Below are positions 25,362-34,116 of a stretch of 64,000 nucleotides of DNA, piece by piece; position 1 is the stretch's first letter; each line of letters opens with the position of its first letter. The translations under genes and the position numbers were made by a program. Below the pieces are notes generated by a model. That model had not been told where the DNA came from. It worked only from the letters and a program-made list of their open reading frames with translations, and made no database searches. This DNA is from Natrinema salaciae (GTDB lineage: Archaea > Halobacteriota > Halobacteria > Halobacteriales > Natrialbaceae): positions 277,294 to 341,293 of the forward strand of contig NZ_FOFD01000005.1 in the NCBI RefSeq assembly GCF_900110865.1. The letters are read 5' to 3'.

Positions 25362-25973
25362 TCAGGAGTTCGCTAATTCGAAGTCGCCGAGGTACGTGTT
25401 GTTTCCGGAGACGTCCCACGTGAACTGGTCATCGTAGGTGACGGTGGCCGTGGTTGACTTCCCAGTCTGTACCTCTGTACTCTTCGTCAGGGGGTGGGGT
25501 GAGATCGTACCGACCTCCTCGTTGAATCCGACCGCACCGCTCGCGTTCATTTCGATGGCATCCCCGATCTCGACGGAGAAGTCTGTTCCGTCCCGCGAGA
25601 AGCTGATCGGAACGGTTGTGACGTCGGCGGATCGGACGTGTGTATCAGCGACGGGCGCCCAGATGCCACCGGCGCGGCCGGAGTAGATGTCCTCGAGCGC
25701 CTCGCGCTGGTCGTCGTTGGCCGTCTCGTCGAGGAGTAGCACGATGTCCCACTCCGTCTCGGGGGCGAACATGACCCCCTCATCGGTCGAAATGAGCATG
25801 CCGACATCTACCCCACTCAGATCGACATCGCCGTAGTTTCCCTCCTCGATGTGCCATGCCAGTGAGACGGTACAGACATCATCGTCCGGTGATTCCATCC
25901 ACACACATTGGCATGCAACATCGCAGTTGCAGGCTTCAACGTAGTCTCCCTTGATGGTCCACTCTTGTCCCAT
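25362..25973 (-). CDS. DUF1326 domain protein
   Basis: A 203-residue soluble protein with the DUF1326 signature at the N-terminus: WTIKGDYVEACNCDVACQCVW, a Cys cluster that could bind a metal, then VSLAWHIEEGNYGDVDLSG and LLDETANDDQREALEDIYSG. Usually encoded with a DUF2182 membrane protein, as here. The biochemical role is not known. It is the first gene of this two-gene operon; the ATG at 25973 gives the full family N-terminus. Confidence 0.85.
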   Translation of the reverse strand: MGQEWTIKGDYVEACNCDVACQCVWMESPDDDVCTVSLAWHIEEGNYGDVDLSGVDVGMLISTDEGVMFAPETEWDIVLLLDETANDDQREALEDIYSGRAGGIWAPVADTHVRSADVTTVPISFSRDGTDFSVEIGDAIEMNASGAVGFNEEVGTISPHPLTKSTEVQTGKSTTATVTYDDQFTWDVSGNNTYLGDFELANS

Positions 25974-26022
25974 TGATGAACACCGTGTGGAATGCCAGCA
26001 AGAACCACGATAAAGCTATCTA

Positions 26023-26337
26023 GTGAAAATGGATCACCTGGTGAAACCGTTGGGTTCCCCTTCCGATTCACCTGCACTTCTCCCAGTAGTTTCGGTCACC
26101 GTGTATCGACTGCGTACCACAGAACCAACGTGGCTTATCGAAATCGACGGAACGAGATCTGTTTCGTCACAGACGTCGTCCCAGATTACCGCCACCCGTC
26201 TGCAGGAGCTCGTCCGCCGCGAACGTGATCTCGATAGTCTGCTTGATGACTACGAGGCATGGGAAGACGACGCCGGGTTACACGACGTTCACTGTATTGC
26301 GTTCGCTGCAGAATCGGCTACTCGAGATGGAGCTTGA
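26023..26337 (+). CDS. Hypothetical acidic ORF
   Basis: A 104-codon frame. The second half (RLQELVRRERDLDSLLDDYEAWEDDAG) has acidic haloarchaeal character; the first 35 residues are less convincing and the true start may be further in. No family recognised. It may be a remnant, as it ends 88 bases before an operon with its own AT-rich promoter region. Confidence 0.35.
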   Translation: MKMDHLVKPLGSPSDSPALLPVVSVTVYRLRTTEPTWLIEIDGTRSVSSQTSSQITATRLQELVRRERDLDSLLDDYEAWEDDAGLHDVHCIAFAAESATRDGA

Positions 26338-26425
26338 GTACATAAGATACAGATCATACAGTCATACATGTCATATTAACAGTACTGCGGATACGATTTT
26401 ATCGATACGGCTCGTTGATCTGCCT

Positions 26426-26776
26426 ATGTCGATCGATATCGAGGACTTTGAGGAACGCGCTCCCGAGGAATTCGAGGGACCGAGCAACGCCGAACGAGTG
26501 CTCCAGTTCCGCTACGAGAATAGGGAGAAGGCATGGAAGGCGTCGACGATCGCCGACCGAGCGGATGTCAACGAGAACTCGATCTCGACGGTACTCAACC
26601 GGCTGAAGGAGCAGGACCTCGTCCGCCACAAGGGCTCGTACTGGGCCATCACGGACGACACGGAACGACTTCGTCGTGCCCATCAGTTCTATCGGACGGT
26701 TCAGCGATTCAACGAACTATACGGCGAAGAGGATCGCGACCAGTGGACCGAAACGAGCGGACGAGCAAACGAATGA
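26426..26776 (+). CDS. Winged-helix antitoxin-type regulator of a PemK toxin
   Basis: A 116-residue MarR-like winged helix protein from MSIDIEDFEERAPEEFEGPS. Residues about 25-85 contain the HTH (KASTIADRADVNENSISTVLNRLKEQDLVRHKGSYWAITDD) and the C-terminus is a polar tail that may bind the toxin. Its stop overlaps the ATG of the PemK/MazF-like gene (ATGA), so it is the presumed antitoxin and autoregulator. An AT-rich stretch with a TATA-like box lies just upstream of the ATG. Confidence 0.75.
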   Translation: MSIDIEDFEERAPEEFEGPSNAERVLQFRYENREKAWKASTIADRADVNENSISTVLNRLKEQDLVRHKGSYWAITDDTERLRRAHQFYRTVQRFNELYGEEDRDQWTETSGRANE

Positions 26777-27114
26777 TATCCGACCGAGGAGCGATCGTCT
26801 TTGCGGCCGATCCATTCAAGGGTGAGGATGCCAGTCGACCCTGGCTGATCGTCGGTACGGACGAGACACCATTTCACGGCAACCAGTACATCACACTACC
26901 GCTCTCGACGAAAACGTGGTACGACGAGCGCGTTCCGATCGATGACGATGATCTCGTCGATGGTGGGCTCCCAAAAGACAGCTCGATTCTCCCGTGGGCG
27001 GTCGCATCCGTCGACGCGACTCGAGTCGATCGCGAGCTCGGTGTACTCGACGAAAGGCTCGTCGACGAGGTCGGTCGGCAGCTGGGGTCGTACGTCGGTC
27101 TCGAGCAACGCTGA
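26773..27114 (+). CDS. PemK/MazF-like toxin
   Basis: A 113-residue protein resembling the PemK/MazF mRNA-interferase fold: RGAIVFAADPFKGEDASRPWLIVG is the usual 'G-x-I-V...P....x-x-R-P-x-L-V' start, followed by QYITLPLSTKTWYD and a C-terminal LPWAVASVDATRV. The DPFKGEDASRPW variant is common in haloarchaea. It likely cleaves RNA and is held in check by the upstream winged-helix protein. The overlap of start and stop codons indicates coupled expression. Confidence 0.75.
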   Translation: MISDRGAIVFAADPFKGEDASRPWLIVGTDETPFHGNQYITLPLSTKTWYDERVPIDDDDLVDGGLPKDSSILPWAVASVDATRVDRELGVLDERLVDEVGRQLGSYVGLEQR

Positions 27115-27178
27115 CTATTGGCTTCGATCGTTGTCGACGCGATACATATGTCGTATGATTTAAACGTAACTGACGAGG

Positions 27179-27505
27179 TTACGATCCCGGTTCGACGAGT
27201 TCCGCTTCCCCGTACGTCTCGTCGACGGACGTCACTCGGACCGTGGCCTCGATTGCCGTGCTTTCCTCCTCGAGGAAGAGGACGAATCCGCTCTCCGTTT
27301 TACAGACGAGCGTTCCGTCGGCTTTCTCATCGACGATGTCGACGGAAACCTCGTCACCCGGTTCGGGTTTCCCACCGAGGGGGTCGCCACACCGCCAACA
27401 TTCCGTATCGTATTCTGCAGATCCCTCTGGTGCGTTGCTTGCCCCGCATCGGGGCGTATCGCATTTGATGAACGAGTCGTGTTTTCCCGGATGATAGCGT
27501 CCCAC
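27179..27505 (-). CDS. Zinc-ribbon plus TRAM-like domain protein
   Basis: A 108-residue protein from a GTG at 27505. Residues about 15-45 contain CDTPRCGASNAPEG and CWRCGDPL, a four-Cys zinc ribbon; residues about 50-105 (GDEVSVDIVDEKADGTLVCK then GFVLFLEEE) resemble the TRAM domain, an OB-fold RNA-binding unit. A role as an RNA-binding protein is plausible. The GTG was chosen because the open frame upstream (to 27736) is Ser/Arg-rich, unlike the rest of the protein. Confidence 0.65.
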   Translation of the reverse strand: MGRYHPGKHDSFIKCDTPRCGASNAPEGSAEYDTECWRCGDPLGGKPEPGDEVSVDIVDEKADGTLVCKTESGFVLFLEEESTAIEATVRVTSVDETYGEAELVEPGS

Positions 27506-27619
27506 ACCACCAGTGAGGCTACTGTCTCGTAAAAACGTGCTGCTGTAGCGGTTCCGGCTTCGACCGCTCTCCTGACTTCGTGAACGAAACCCTCTCGCTG
27601 TTCCGCTGGGTCCGCTTGA

Positions 27620-27760
27620 GGATATCTTGGGCAATCTGGCCGGCGACCGCTGATCCCGAATTCGTTGACCGAGCGTGGCAGCTAGCGGTCGATCGACTCG
27701 TCGATTCTCGAGGCCAAGTACTGTTGGTGACGTCATACTGTCGAGCGAATCAGTGTCGAG
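27620..27760 (+). pseudogene. Remnant related to the small protein at 11147-11377
   Basis: One plus-strand frame reads DPEFVDRAWQLAVDRLVDS, clearly like DPKLAEQAWQLAANRLVEY of the gene at 11147-11377; a second frame just before it has LEDILGNLAGD. The copy is frameshifted and lacks its ends. Confidence 0.45.
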
Positions 27761-27822
27761 CGGACAGGCAGCCGATTTCGACCCGAACCAACCATTACGG
27801 CAACAGGACGATTTAGGACCGC

Positions 27823-28361
27823 GTGCTCCAATTCGGGCGACATGTCCCTCTTCTCTTCGAGAGCGCGATCGACGATTTTGATCTCTCGACGGCGACGCTC
27901 TGTTCGCCGGCGCGTGACGACCTCGAGCAGGCTCGAACCGATCTCATTCCGCTGGACGGCATCGTCGAGTACGCGAGCCACCACGATCGCCCCGCCCATC
28001 CTGAAACGGACGACTGGGTGGCGATCCCTCTCCACGAGCGCGACAGCGCCGAACTGACGGGCGAGTGCGTCGCATTCTCCGATCACTCGCTGCACGGTGA
28101 GACCGTCGTCTACGACGACGGCGACGGCTACGACTCGATTGACCAGGGTGCGTTCGTCACCTTGGCGCTGGCCGAGCGTGTCCCGTTCTGGCACTCCGAT
28201 TACGCGCCTGAGAATCCGCCGTCGTACTTCGATTCCCAATCTCCGAGCGCGAGCCGGCACGGAACCCGCTCGACGAGGACGAGGCCGACCCCCTGTTCGA
28301 CGAACTCGAGTCATTCGTCCGGGCGCGGAGGCCCAGCGCGAGGCCAACAGGGGGAGAGTAG
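27823..28361 (+). pseudogene. Frameshifted ORF of unknown function
   Basis: From GTG 27823 a frame encodes haloarchaeal-like acidic sequence (DLEQARTDLIPLDGIVEYAS, HERDSAELTGECVAFSDHSL, LALAERVPFWHSDYAPENPP) to about 28240, where it turns into Ser/Arg-rich nonsense; another frame then continues acidic (EREPARNPLDEDEADPLFDE) to TAG 28359-28361. An upstream fragment in yet another frame (SSGQAADFDPNQPLRQQDDL, about 27745-27815) may be its N-terminus. Family not recognised. Confidence 0.4.
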
Positions 28362-28429
28362 CCGGGAAGACGCCCGAAGCGCGACGGTGCCGAGAAGATG
28401 GAGGCGATGATTGAGGGCTGTTGACGTAC

Positions 28430-28625
28430 TTCAGAGTCGAAACACAGGAACAGTCCTTCGATTCGATCAATCTCGAGTCAGTGCTGGACGATGTTTTGAC
28501 GGATCTCGATATCCGGATCAACGAAACCGGTGTCGAAATCACTGCTGAATCGCTACCGACTGTCAGAGGTGACGCCAGCCAACTCCGCCAACTCTTCCAG
28601 AACCTGCTGGAAAACGCTCTCCAAC
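28430..28625 (+). pseudogene. Internal fragment of a sensor histidine kinase
   Basis: Codons read LESVLDDVLTDLDIRI, EITAESLPTVRGDASQLRQLFQNLLENAL, which is the stretch between the dimerisation helix and the N-box (here NLLENAL) of HATPase_c in haloarchaeal PAS kinases. The phospho-His region and the G-boxes of the ATPase are missing; after the N-box the sequence is unrelated. 28660-28811 holds an in-frame acidic tail of unknown origin. Confidence 0.6.
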
Positions 28626-28885
28626 GTTGCTGGCGAATACTCGTTTCTGCGTGACGGCGTCGAGGTCAGAGATAAGCATACGAAGGCGTTACTGGAGCAG
28701 ACATCTAACTATGCAGTATCTGTTAGGAACAGTCTGCTGAAGACAGAGGAGGGTTCAGCACAGCGGCTTCGTTTGTTTCACATTGAAGCCACTGAACCAG
28801 TCATTCGGTAGACCTGCACACTGAACAATCGTCTCTGGTTCAAGAATTGAGTTACCTTTTTACAGATCACCAATTAAGATCACCT

Positions 28886-29044
28886 ATGGCGCTTGACGAT
28901 GTCCTTGCCCAATTTAGTAAATTCCTCGAAGGGGACAAGATAACCGGAAGACAGGCGGGGCTCATAATCTTTGTCTGGATGGGGGCCGTCGCTCTCTTTG
29001 GATTGATATCCTATATTATAGTGTTCATGATCATTGGGTTTTAA
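28886..29044 (+). CDS. Small single-pass membrane protein
   Basis: A 52-residue ORF (MALDDVLAQFSKFLEGDKITG followed by the hydrophobic LIIFVWMGAVALFGLISYII). A cytoplasmic amphipathic start and one or two closely spaced membrane helices. A TACAGATC/CTTTTTAC AT-rich stretch lies 25-30 bases upstream, consistent with its own promoter. Unknown function; A+T-richer than the neighbours. Confidence 0.5.
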   Translation: MALDDVLAQFSKFLEGDKITGRQAGLIIFVWMGAVALFGLISYIIVFMIIGF

Positions 29045-29255
29045 TCAGTTTCGTCGCTATGTCTCTCGCCTGTACTGACCGACCACTCCCCTTGTAGAGC
29101 GCCTCTCAATCTGTGCCACATTCGCGCTCTGTAGTGAGCCCAGCTGCTGAAACCTATCACCGACTGTGGGTTTCAACAAGGCCGTTCCATTCGGTTCGAA
29201 CGCGCCAAACTCGTGGCAGGGCGAGCCGGGGATGTTCGCGTCGGTCGCGAGCCCC

Positions 29256-30812
29256 CTAGTCGTCCGCGGGCGTCGCGACTTCCGATTTGATCATGTCGGC
29301 GGCCTTCTCGGCGATGGCGATGGTCGGAGCGTTGGTGTTCCCGCTGGTGAGCGTCGGCATGATCGAGGCGTCGACGACGCGCAGGTTCTCGACCCCGTGG
29401 ACCTGGAGGGAGTCGTCCACCACGGCCATGTCGTCGTCGCCCATCTTGCAGGTTCCGACGGGATGATAGACGGTGTGGGCCGTCTCGCGGATGTGCTCGC
29501 GGATCCCCTCGTCGGTGGTCACGTCCTCGCCCGGCCAGACTTCCGGTCCGCGGTACTCGTCCATCGCGTCCGCACGGGCGATCTCGCGGGCGCGCTTGAC
29601 CCCTTCGACCATTATCTCCCAGTCCGTGTCCTCGGTGAGGAACTTCGGATCCAACACCGGGTCCTCGAAGGGGTCGGCAGAGGCGAGCGTGATTCGACCG
29701 CGGCTCTCGGGGCGGACCTGCGTCGCACCCACGGAGAAGCCCACACCCTCGTCGGGGTTGCCGAGCCCGTTCTCCATGAAGTACACCGGCGCGAAGTGGT
29801 ATTGGAGGTCCGGCGCCGGCGCGTCGTCATCTACGTAGGTGAACCCGCCGGCCTCCCCAATGTTCGAGGACGGCGCGGGTTCGTCCGGCCCAGCCGTCCG
29901 CTCGTGGATGACGAAGGAGAACAGGTGATCCTGGAGGTTCCGACCGACGCCTGGGAGGTCGGTCTGCACCTCGATGCCGTGCTCGGCGAGGTGATCGGCC
30001 GGGCCGATGCCCGAGAGCATGAGGAGCTGCGGAGAGTTGATCGAACCGGCGCTCACGATGACCTCCTGGGCTGCGTCGGCCTCGTGAGTGGTGCCGTCTT
30101 GCTCGTAGGTCACCCCGACCGCACGGTCGCCTTCGAAGCGAATCTCCGTCACCTGCGCGCCCGTCTCCGCGGTCAGGTTGTCCCGGTCGAGGATAGGGGT
30201 GATGAATGCCTTCGCCGCGCTGCACCGCTGGCCGTCCTTCTGAGTGACGTGATAGTGGCCGACCCCCTGTTGTTGTTCGCCGCTGAAGTCGTCGTTCCGG
30301 ACGTGGCCCACCTCGACTGCCGCCTCGACGAGCTGGCTCGAGACGGGGTGGGGGTCAGCCGGGTCGGCAACGTTCAGCGGGCCACCCTGGCCGTGGTACT
30401 CCGAGTCGCCCGGCTCGAAGTGCTCGGAGCGCTTGAAGTACTCCAGCATCTCGTCATATCCCCAGCCCTCGTTGCCTAAGTCGGCCCAGGTGTCGTAGTC
30501 GTATGCGTTCCCGCGGATATAGATCATCGCGTTGATCGAACTGGAGCCGCCCAGCATCTTCCCGCGGGGGACGTAGATCACCCGGTCGTTCAGTTCGGAC
30601 TGGGGTGCCGTGTGATAGTCCCAGTCGTATTCGGTCTTGAACAGGCTCGGAAACAGTGCTGGGACGTGGATCTCCTCTTTCTCGTCCGGATGCCCGGCCT
30701 CGAGCAACAGGACGTCCGCGTCCGGATCGGCCGATAGTCGATGTGCCAGCGCACAGCCCGCCGAGCCAGCACCGACGAGCACGAAGTCGTACGCAGAGTC
30801 GTTCAACGCCAT
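29256..30812 (-). CDS. GMC-family oxidoreductase (choline dehydrogenase-like)
   Basis: A 518-residue flavoprotein. The FAD-binding GAGSAG is at residues 14-19, followed by ADVLLLEAGHPD; GKMLGGSSSINAMIYIRG (GMC signature 1 region) and GSINSPQLLMLSGIGP (GMC signature 2) are both present, as is the catalytic His in YHPVGTCKMG at about 449-458. It should oxidise an alcohol such as choline or another polyol, passing electrons to an acceptor. No betaine-aldehyde dehydrogenase or transporter is adjacent, so the substrate is uncertain. A well-formed TATA-like AAATTGTAATATACGG lies just upstream. Confidence 0.9.
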   Translation of the reverse strand: MALNDSAYDFVLVGAGSAGCALAHRLSADPDADVLLLEAGHPDEKEEIHVPALFPSLFKTEYDWDYHTAPQSELNDRVIYVPRGKMLGGSSSINAMIYIRGNAYDYDTWADLGNEGWGYDEMLEYFKRSEHFEPGDSEYHGQGGPLNVADPADPHPVSSQLVEAAVEVGHVRNDDFSGEQQQGVGHYHVTQKDGQRCSAAKAFITPILDRDNLTAETGAQVTEIRFEGDRAVGVTYEQDGTTHEADAAQEVIVSAGSINSPQLLMLSGIGPADHLAEHGIEVQTDLPGVGRNLQDHLFSFVIHERTAGPDEPAPSSNIGEAGGFTYVDDDAPAPDLQYHFAPVYFMENGLGNPDEGVGFSVGATQVRPESRGRITLASADPFEDPVLDPKFLTEDTDWEIMVEGVKRAREIARADAMDEYRGPEVWPGEDVTTDEGIREHIRETAHTVYHPVGTCKMGDDDMAVVDDSLQVHGVENLRVVDASIMPTLTSGNTNAPTIAIAEKAADMIKSEVATPADD

Positions 30813-31595
30813 GAAATTGTAATATACGGAATCCTTAAAAAAGATATGGTAACCATACCCACGTTACCGAATCACATTCTCCGAGACGGTGTTTCGCGTC
30901 GACGGCGACGGCTGCCTGATCGTCGTCTCTCGACTCCGGCCGAGCGATCAGCTCGACGATGTCGACCGAGATCTGATCGAAAAGTGGTGTTATAGCTTGA
31001 ACACGCGAGTTGATCGCTTCTACAACTCGTGGGTGGGCAGTTGGACAACCGCCAACGTTTCTCTTGAATAATTCATACACTACTACAGTACGAAGCGAAT
31101 GTACCAGTCACTATGGATAAATATACGATTCTGTGTTCTCGAGGCCGTCTGTAAATTATCAGGATTTGGTAGCAGTCCTACTCGAAGTCCACTTCAGCGA
31201 TGCGTGTGAAGTTGGAGGACTACAATACGGCCAATATCGTGGTCTCGTTCGTCAAATGGTCCCGGTACATCTGCATATCTCTCGAACGTCTGGTTCATCG
31301 GTTTCAGGTGACACACATTCGGTCATCGTGCTGAACCCACCTCTACGTCTCACACCGTGTCACTGACAGCAACTCGAGAAATAGTCGAGCAACTGCAAAA
31401 TCCCCGGCGCGAATGCAGTAGTGGACCACGCATCGATTCACGTTGGTTGAATCGATCGGTACAGCTGGTTGCGTACCCAGATCGAGCAGCCCCCGATTGG
31501 AGGAGTAGACTTATGCTTATTACCTGTAAAGAACGCACCACACTGACGTCCGGGTCGCTGGACAACAACAATGAGGCCTGCACGTTACACTAGAG
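30813..31595. other. Intergenic region without a supported gene
   Basis: About 780 bases. Opposing frames at 30835-31080 (minus) and 30889-31071 (plus; FRVDGDGCLIVVSRLRPSDQ) both look partly protein-like but neither matches a family nor has a good start, so this may hold a decayed gene. 31100-31590 shows only short doubtful frames. Confidence 0.3.
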
Positions 31596-32828
31596 ATGCC
31601 CATGAGCCGTGAAGACCCGCCGATTGGTGGGTCCGTCGCATCCGGGTTCGAACCCGTTCGGAGGGCCTTCGAGAATAATTTCACCCGCGGCGACGAACTC
31701 GGGGCCGCGGTCGCGGCGTACCACAATGGTGAGAACGTCGTCGATCTCTGGGGTGGGTACCGCGACACTGATTGCACAGCCCCGTGGACCGAGGAGACGC
31801 TCGTACTGGTCTTTTCAGCGACGAAGGGAGTAGCCGCTGCTGGGATGGCTCACGCCCACTCCGCTGGACTCTTCGACTTCGACGACCGGGTTGCTGAGTA
31901 CTGGCCAGCTTTCGGCGTCAACGGCAAAGACGACGTTACCATCCGTGACCTGCTGAATCACCGAGCCGGTGTTGCTGCTATCGACGGGAGGCTGACCCCT
32001 GCGGATCTCGCTGATCGGCAGTCCCTTCTCGACCGGCTCGCCGCGAAGGACCCCGACTGGACGCCCGGGACTCGACACGGCTACCACGCGTTCTCACTGG
32101 GATGGTACGCGAGCGAAGTGCTCCGGCAGGCCGATCCCGAGGGACGGCGGCTCCCGACGTACCTCCAGCAGGAACTCCTGTCGCCGCTCGACGCCGAGTT
32201 CTATATCGGCCTACCGCGGGCCGTCGATTCCGAACGAGTCGCGGAGGTAGAATCGTTCGGCGTCAGGGATCTCCTCACGAATATCCAGGGGTTTCCGCCG
32301 CGGATGCTCCTCTCGCTGGCCAACCCGTGGTCGCTCACGACACGCGCGTTGAGCCCGTTCGAGATGTCGAGCCCGGCAGCGTTGAACGCGCCCGAATGGC
32401 GACAGCACGAGATTCCCGCCGGAAACGGTATCGGTCGGGTCCGGGATCTGGCACGGCTCTACGGCGACCTCGCTGTCGGCGGTGATATTGTTGGCTTGGA
32501 CGCGGCAACTTTCGACGAACTCAGATTCACGCCTCCCCCACCGCCAGGTGGCTCGACCGATATGGTACTGAAGACTGAGACGCTCTACTCGCTGGGCTAC
32601 TGGAAACCGTTCGCGGGCTATTCGTTCGGCAGTTCGGCAGCGTTCGGCGCGCCAGGCGCAGGCGGAGCGTTTGCCTTCGCCGATCCCGAGCGAGGGGTAG
32701 GATTTGCGTATGCCCCCAATCGGATGGGCACCCGCATCTGGGACGACCCGCGCGAAGCGGCCCTTCGTGATGCTGTCCTAGACTGTCTGGACGCCCACGG
32801 GTCCCGGACTGCTTCGCCGTCGAACTGA
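31596..32828 (+). CDS. Serine hydrolase of the class C beta-lactamase/esterase (EstB-like) family
   Basis: A 410-residue soluble protein. The nucleophile motif SATK (SxxK) is at residues 74-77, followed by LLNHRAGV typical of the family and HGYHAFSLGWYASEVL, where the Tyr serves as general base. A C-terminal GYSFGSSAAFGAPGAGGAFAFAD supplies the third motif (HxG-like replaced by GxG). Such enzymes hydrolyse esters or peptides. No signal peptide. The ATG at 31596 was kept; one at 31602 is equally possible. It is encoded alone. Confidence 0.85.
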   Translation: MPMSREDPPIGGSVASGFEPVRRAFENNFTRGDELGAAVAAYHNGENVVDLWGGYRDTDCTAPWTEETLVLVFSATKGVAAAGMAHAHSAGLFDFDDRVAEYWPAFGVNGKDDVTIRDLLNHRAGVAAIDGRLTPADLADRQSLLDRLAAKDPDWTPGTRHGYHAFSLGWYASEVLRQADPEGRRLPTYLQQELLSPLDAEFYIGLPRAVDSERVAEVESFGVRDLLTNIQGFPPRMLLSLANPWSLTTRALSPFEMSSPAALNAPEWRQHEIPAGNGIGRVRDLARLYGDLAVGGDIVGLDAATFDELRFTPPPPPGGSTDMVLKTETLYSLGYWKPFAGYSFGSSAAFGAPGAGGAFAFADPERGVGFAYAPNRMGTRIWDDPREAALRDAVLDCLDAHGSRTASPSN

Positions 32829-33127
32829 TCCAAGAGGTTCCGATTGTCCCATTCACGGGTCTAATTTTCAGCTGGTTCAGTCGATTCGGACGGAACAGAA
32901 CGCGGCTGTCGTGTTGCATCCACGCTCTGTATTGCTACCACTTTTCTAACAGTTTTTACCAGTTTGTTTCGACGCTACTGAACGGAGGGCGCGTATCGGT
33001 CAACAACTTGCCTGCACTAATAGAGAACTCGGGACAGAGAAGACGCTGGACCGTTCCGCTGGTCCGATCGATCGCCTCTCAGTATCTGGTACTATACCGT
33101 TAAGTGAGATTAGCATCATAATTGACT

Positions 33128-33973
33128 ATGACCGCTGAGCAGCTACCGACGAACTCTGTACAGAGAGGGAGGCGGAAGATCGGCGTGTTTCTCTTGTTGA
33201 CGTTTGGCTGGTCGTGGGGGTTCTGGGGACCGAAGGCTCTCGCCGCCGAAGGACTCGTGGAGAGCGTCCCTGCGCTTCCCGAACTGGGTGCGTTTGGCCC
33301 GACCGTTGCTGCCTTCGTCCTCGTCACATACACGAACGGTATATCTGGGGCTCGACGTCTCGCGCGACGTGCGGTTCGCCGCAACTTCCCGAAACGGTGG
33401 GTGATCCCGGCGCTGTTCCTCTCCCCTATCATTGTCTTCACCGCACTCGGCGTCGCAATTGCCACGGACGCTTCGCTATCGTTCCCTTGGACGGACAATC
33501 CGATCGTCCTTCCGATCGCGTTCGGTGTCATCTTCTTTCTCGGTGGTCCCGTCCAAGAAGAGTTCGGCTGGCGAGGGTACCTCCTTGACCCCTTACAAGA
33601 TCGATTCACGGCACTTGGTGGTGGGCTCGCTGTCGGTCTCGTCTGGGCCGTCTGGCACATTCCACTGTTTTTCATCCCGAGCGAGACGATCTACTACCAG
33701 AATCCGTTTCTCGGGTTCGCGGTCTCTATCACGCTGCTCTCCGTGCTCATGACGTGGGTGTACAACAACACGAACGCCAGCCTTCTCCCTGCCCTTCTGT
33801 TCCACACCTCGTTTAACTGGTCGCAGGGGATGTTTCCGATACTCGATTCCGATCCAGCGAGCCTCACGTTCGTCGGACTCCTCGCTTTCACGACGGTTGC
33901 TGTCGTCGTCTACTGGGGGCCGGCCAGACTGGTTCGGACTGATAGCCCACGGCCTGATCGGTCATCGCTGTGA
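33128..33973 (+). CDS. CPBP-family intramembrane glutamic protease (CAAX-like)
   Basis: A 281-residue polytopic membrane protein with the ABI/CPBP motifs: EEFGWRG at residues 144-150 (EExxxR), VWAVWHIPLFF (FxxxH) and HTSFNWSQGM (HxxxN/B), which form the intramembrane active site of Rce1-type proteases. Haloarchaeal members are of unknown substrate; some are linked to bacteriocin or prenyl-protein processing elsewhere. The ATG at 33128 follows a GTACTATACC TATA-like box by about 30 bases. 32829-33127 contains nothing else. Confidence 0.85.
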   Translation: MTAEQLPTNSVQRGRRKIGVFLLLTFGWSWGFWGPKALAAEGLVESVPALPELGAFGPTVAAFVLVTYTNGISGARRLARRAVRRNFPKRWVIPALFLSPIIVFTALGVAIATDASLSFPWTDNPIVLPIAFGVIFFLGGPVQEEFGWRGYLLDPLQDRFTALGGGLAVGLVWAVWHIPLFFIPSETIYYQNPFLGFAVSITLLSVLMTWVYNNTNASLLPALLFHTSFNWSQGMFPILDSDPASLTFVGLLAFTTVAVVVYWGPARLVRTDSPRPDRSSL

Positions 33974-34116
33974 ATGAGGACGAACGTGCGTGAACCTGAT
34001 CGTAATCACTTGTCTGATACTTTCTCTGTATTCAGCAACCAGCGACCCGGATTATCGTCCACAGCGAGCCGACAATAGACAGTTCGTGACTGGGCCGAGT
34101 TCTGCATCCGGGATCG

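Noticed and set aside
27733..28542. A 269-codon minus-strand frame
   Set aside because: Arg/Ser/Val-rich; the plus strand has acidic haloarchaeal sequence in two frames instead.
29166..30479. A 437-codon open frame on the plus strand
   Set aside because: It is the exact antisense of the GMC oxidoreductase gene, which has complete motifs; long antisense frames are expected in GC-rich genes.
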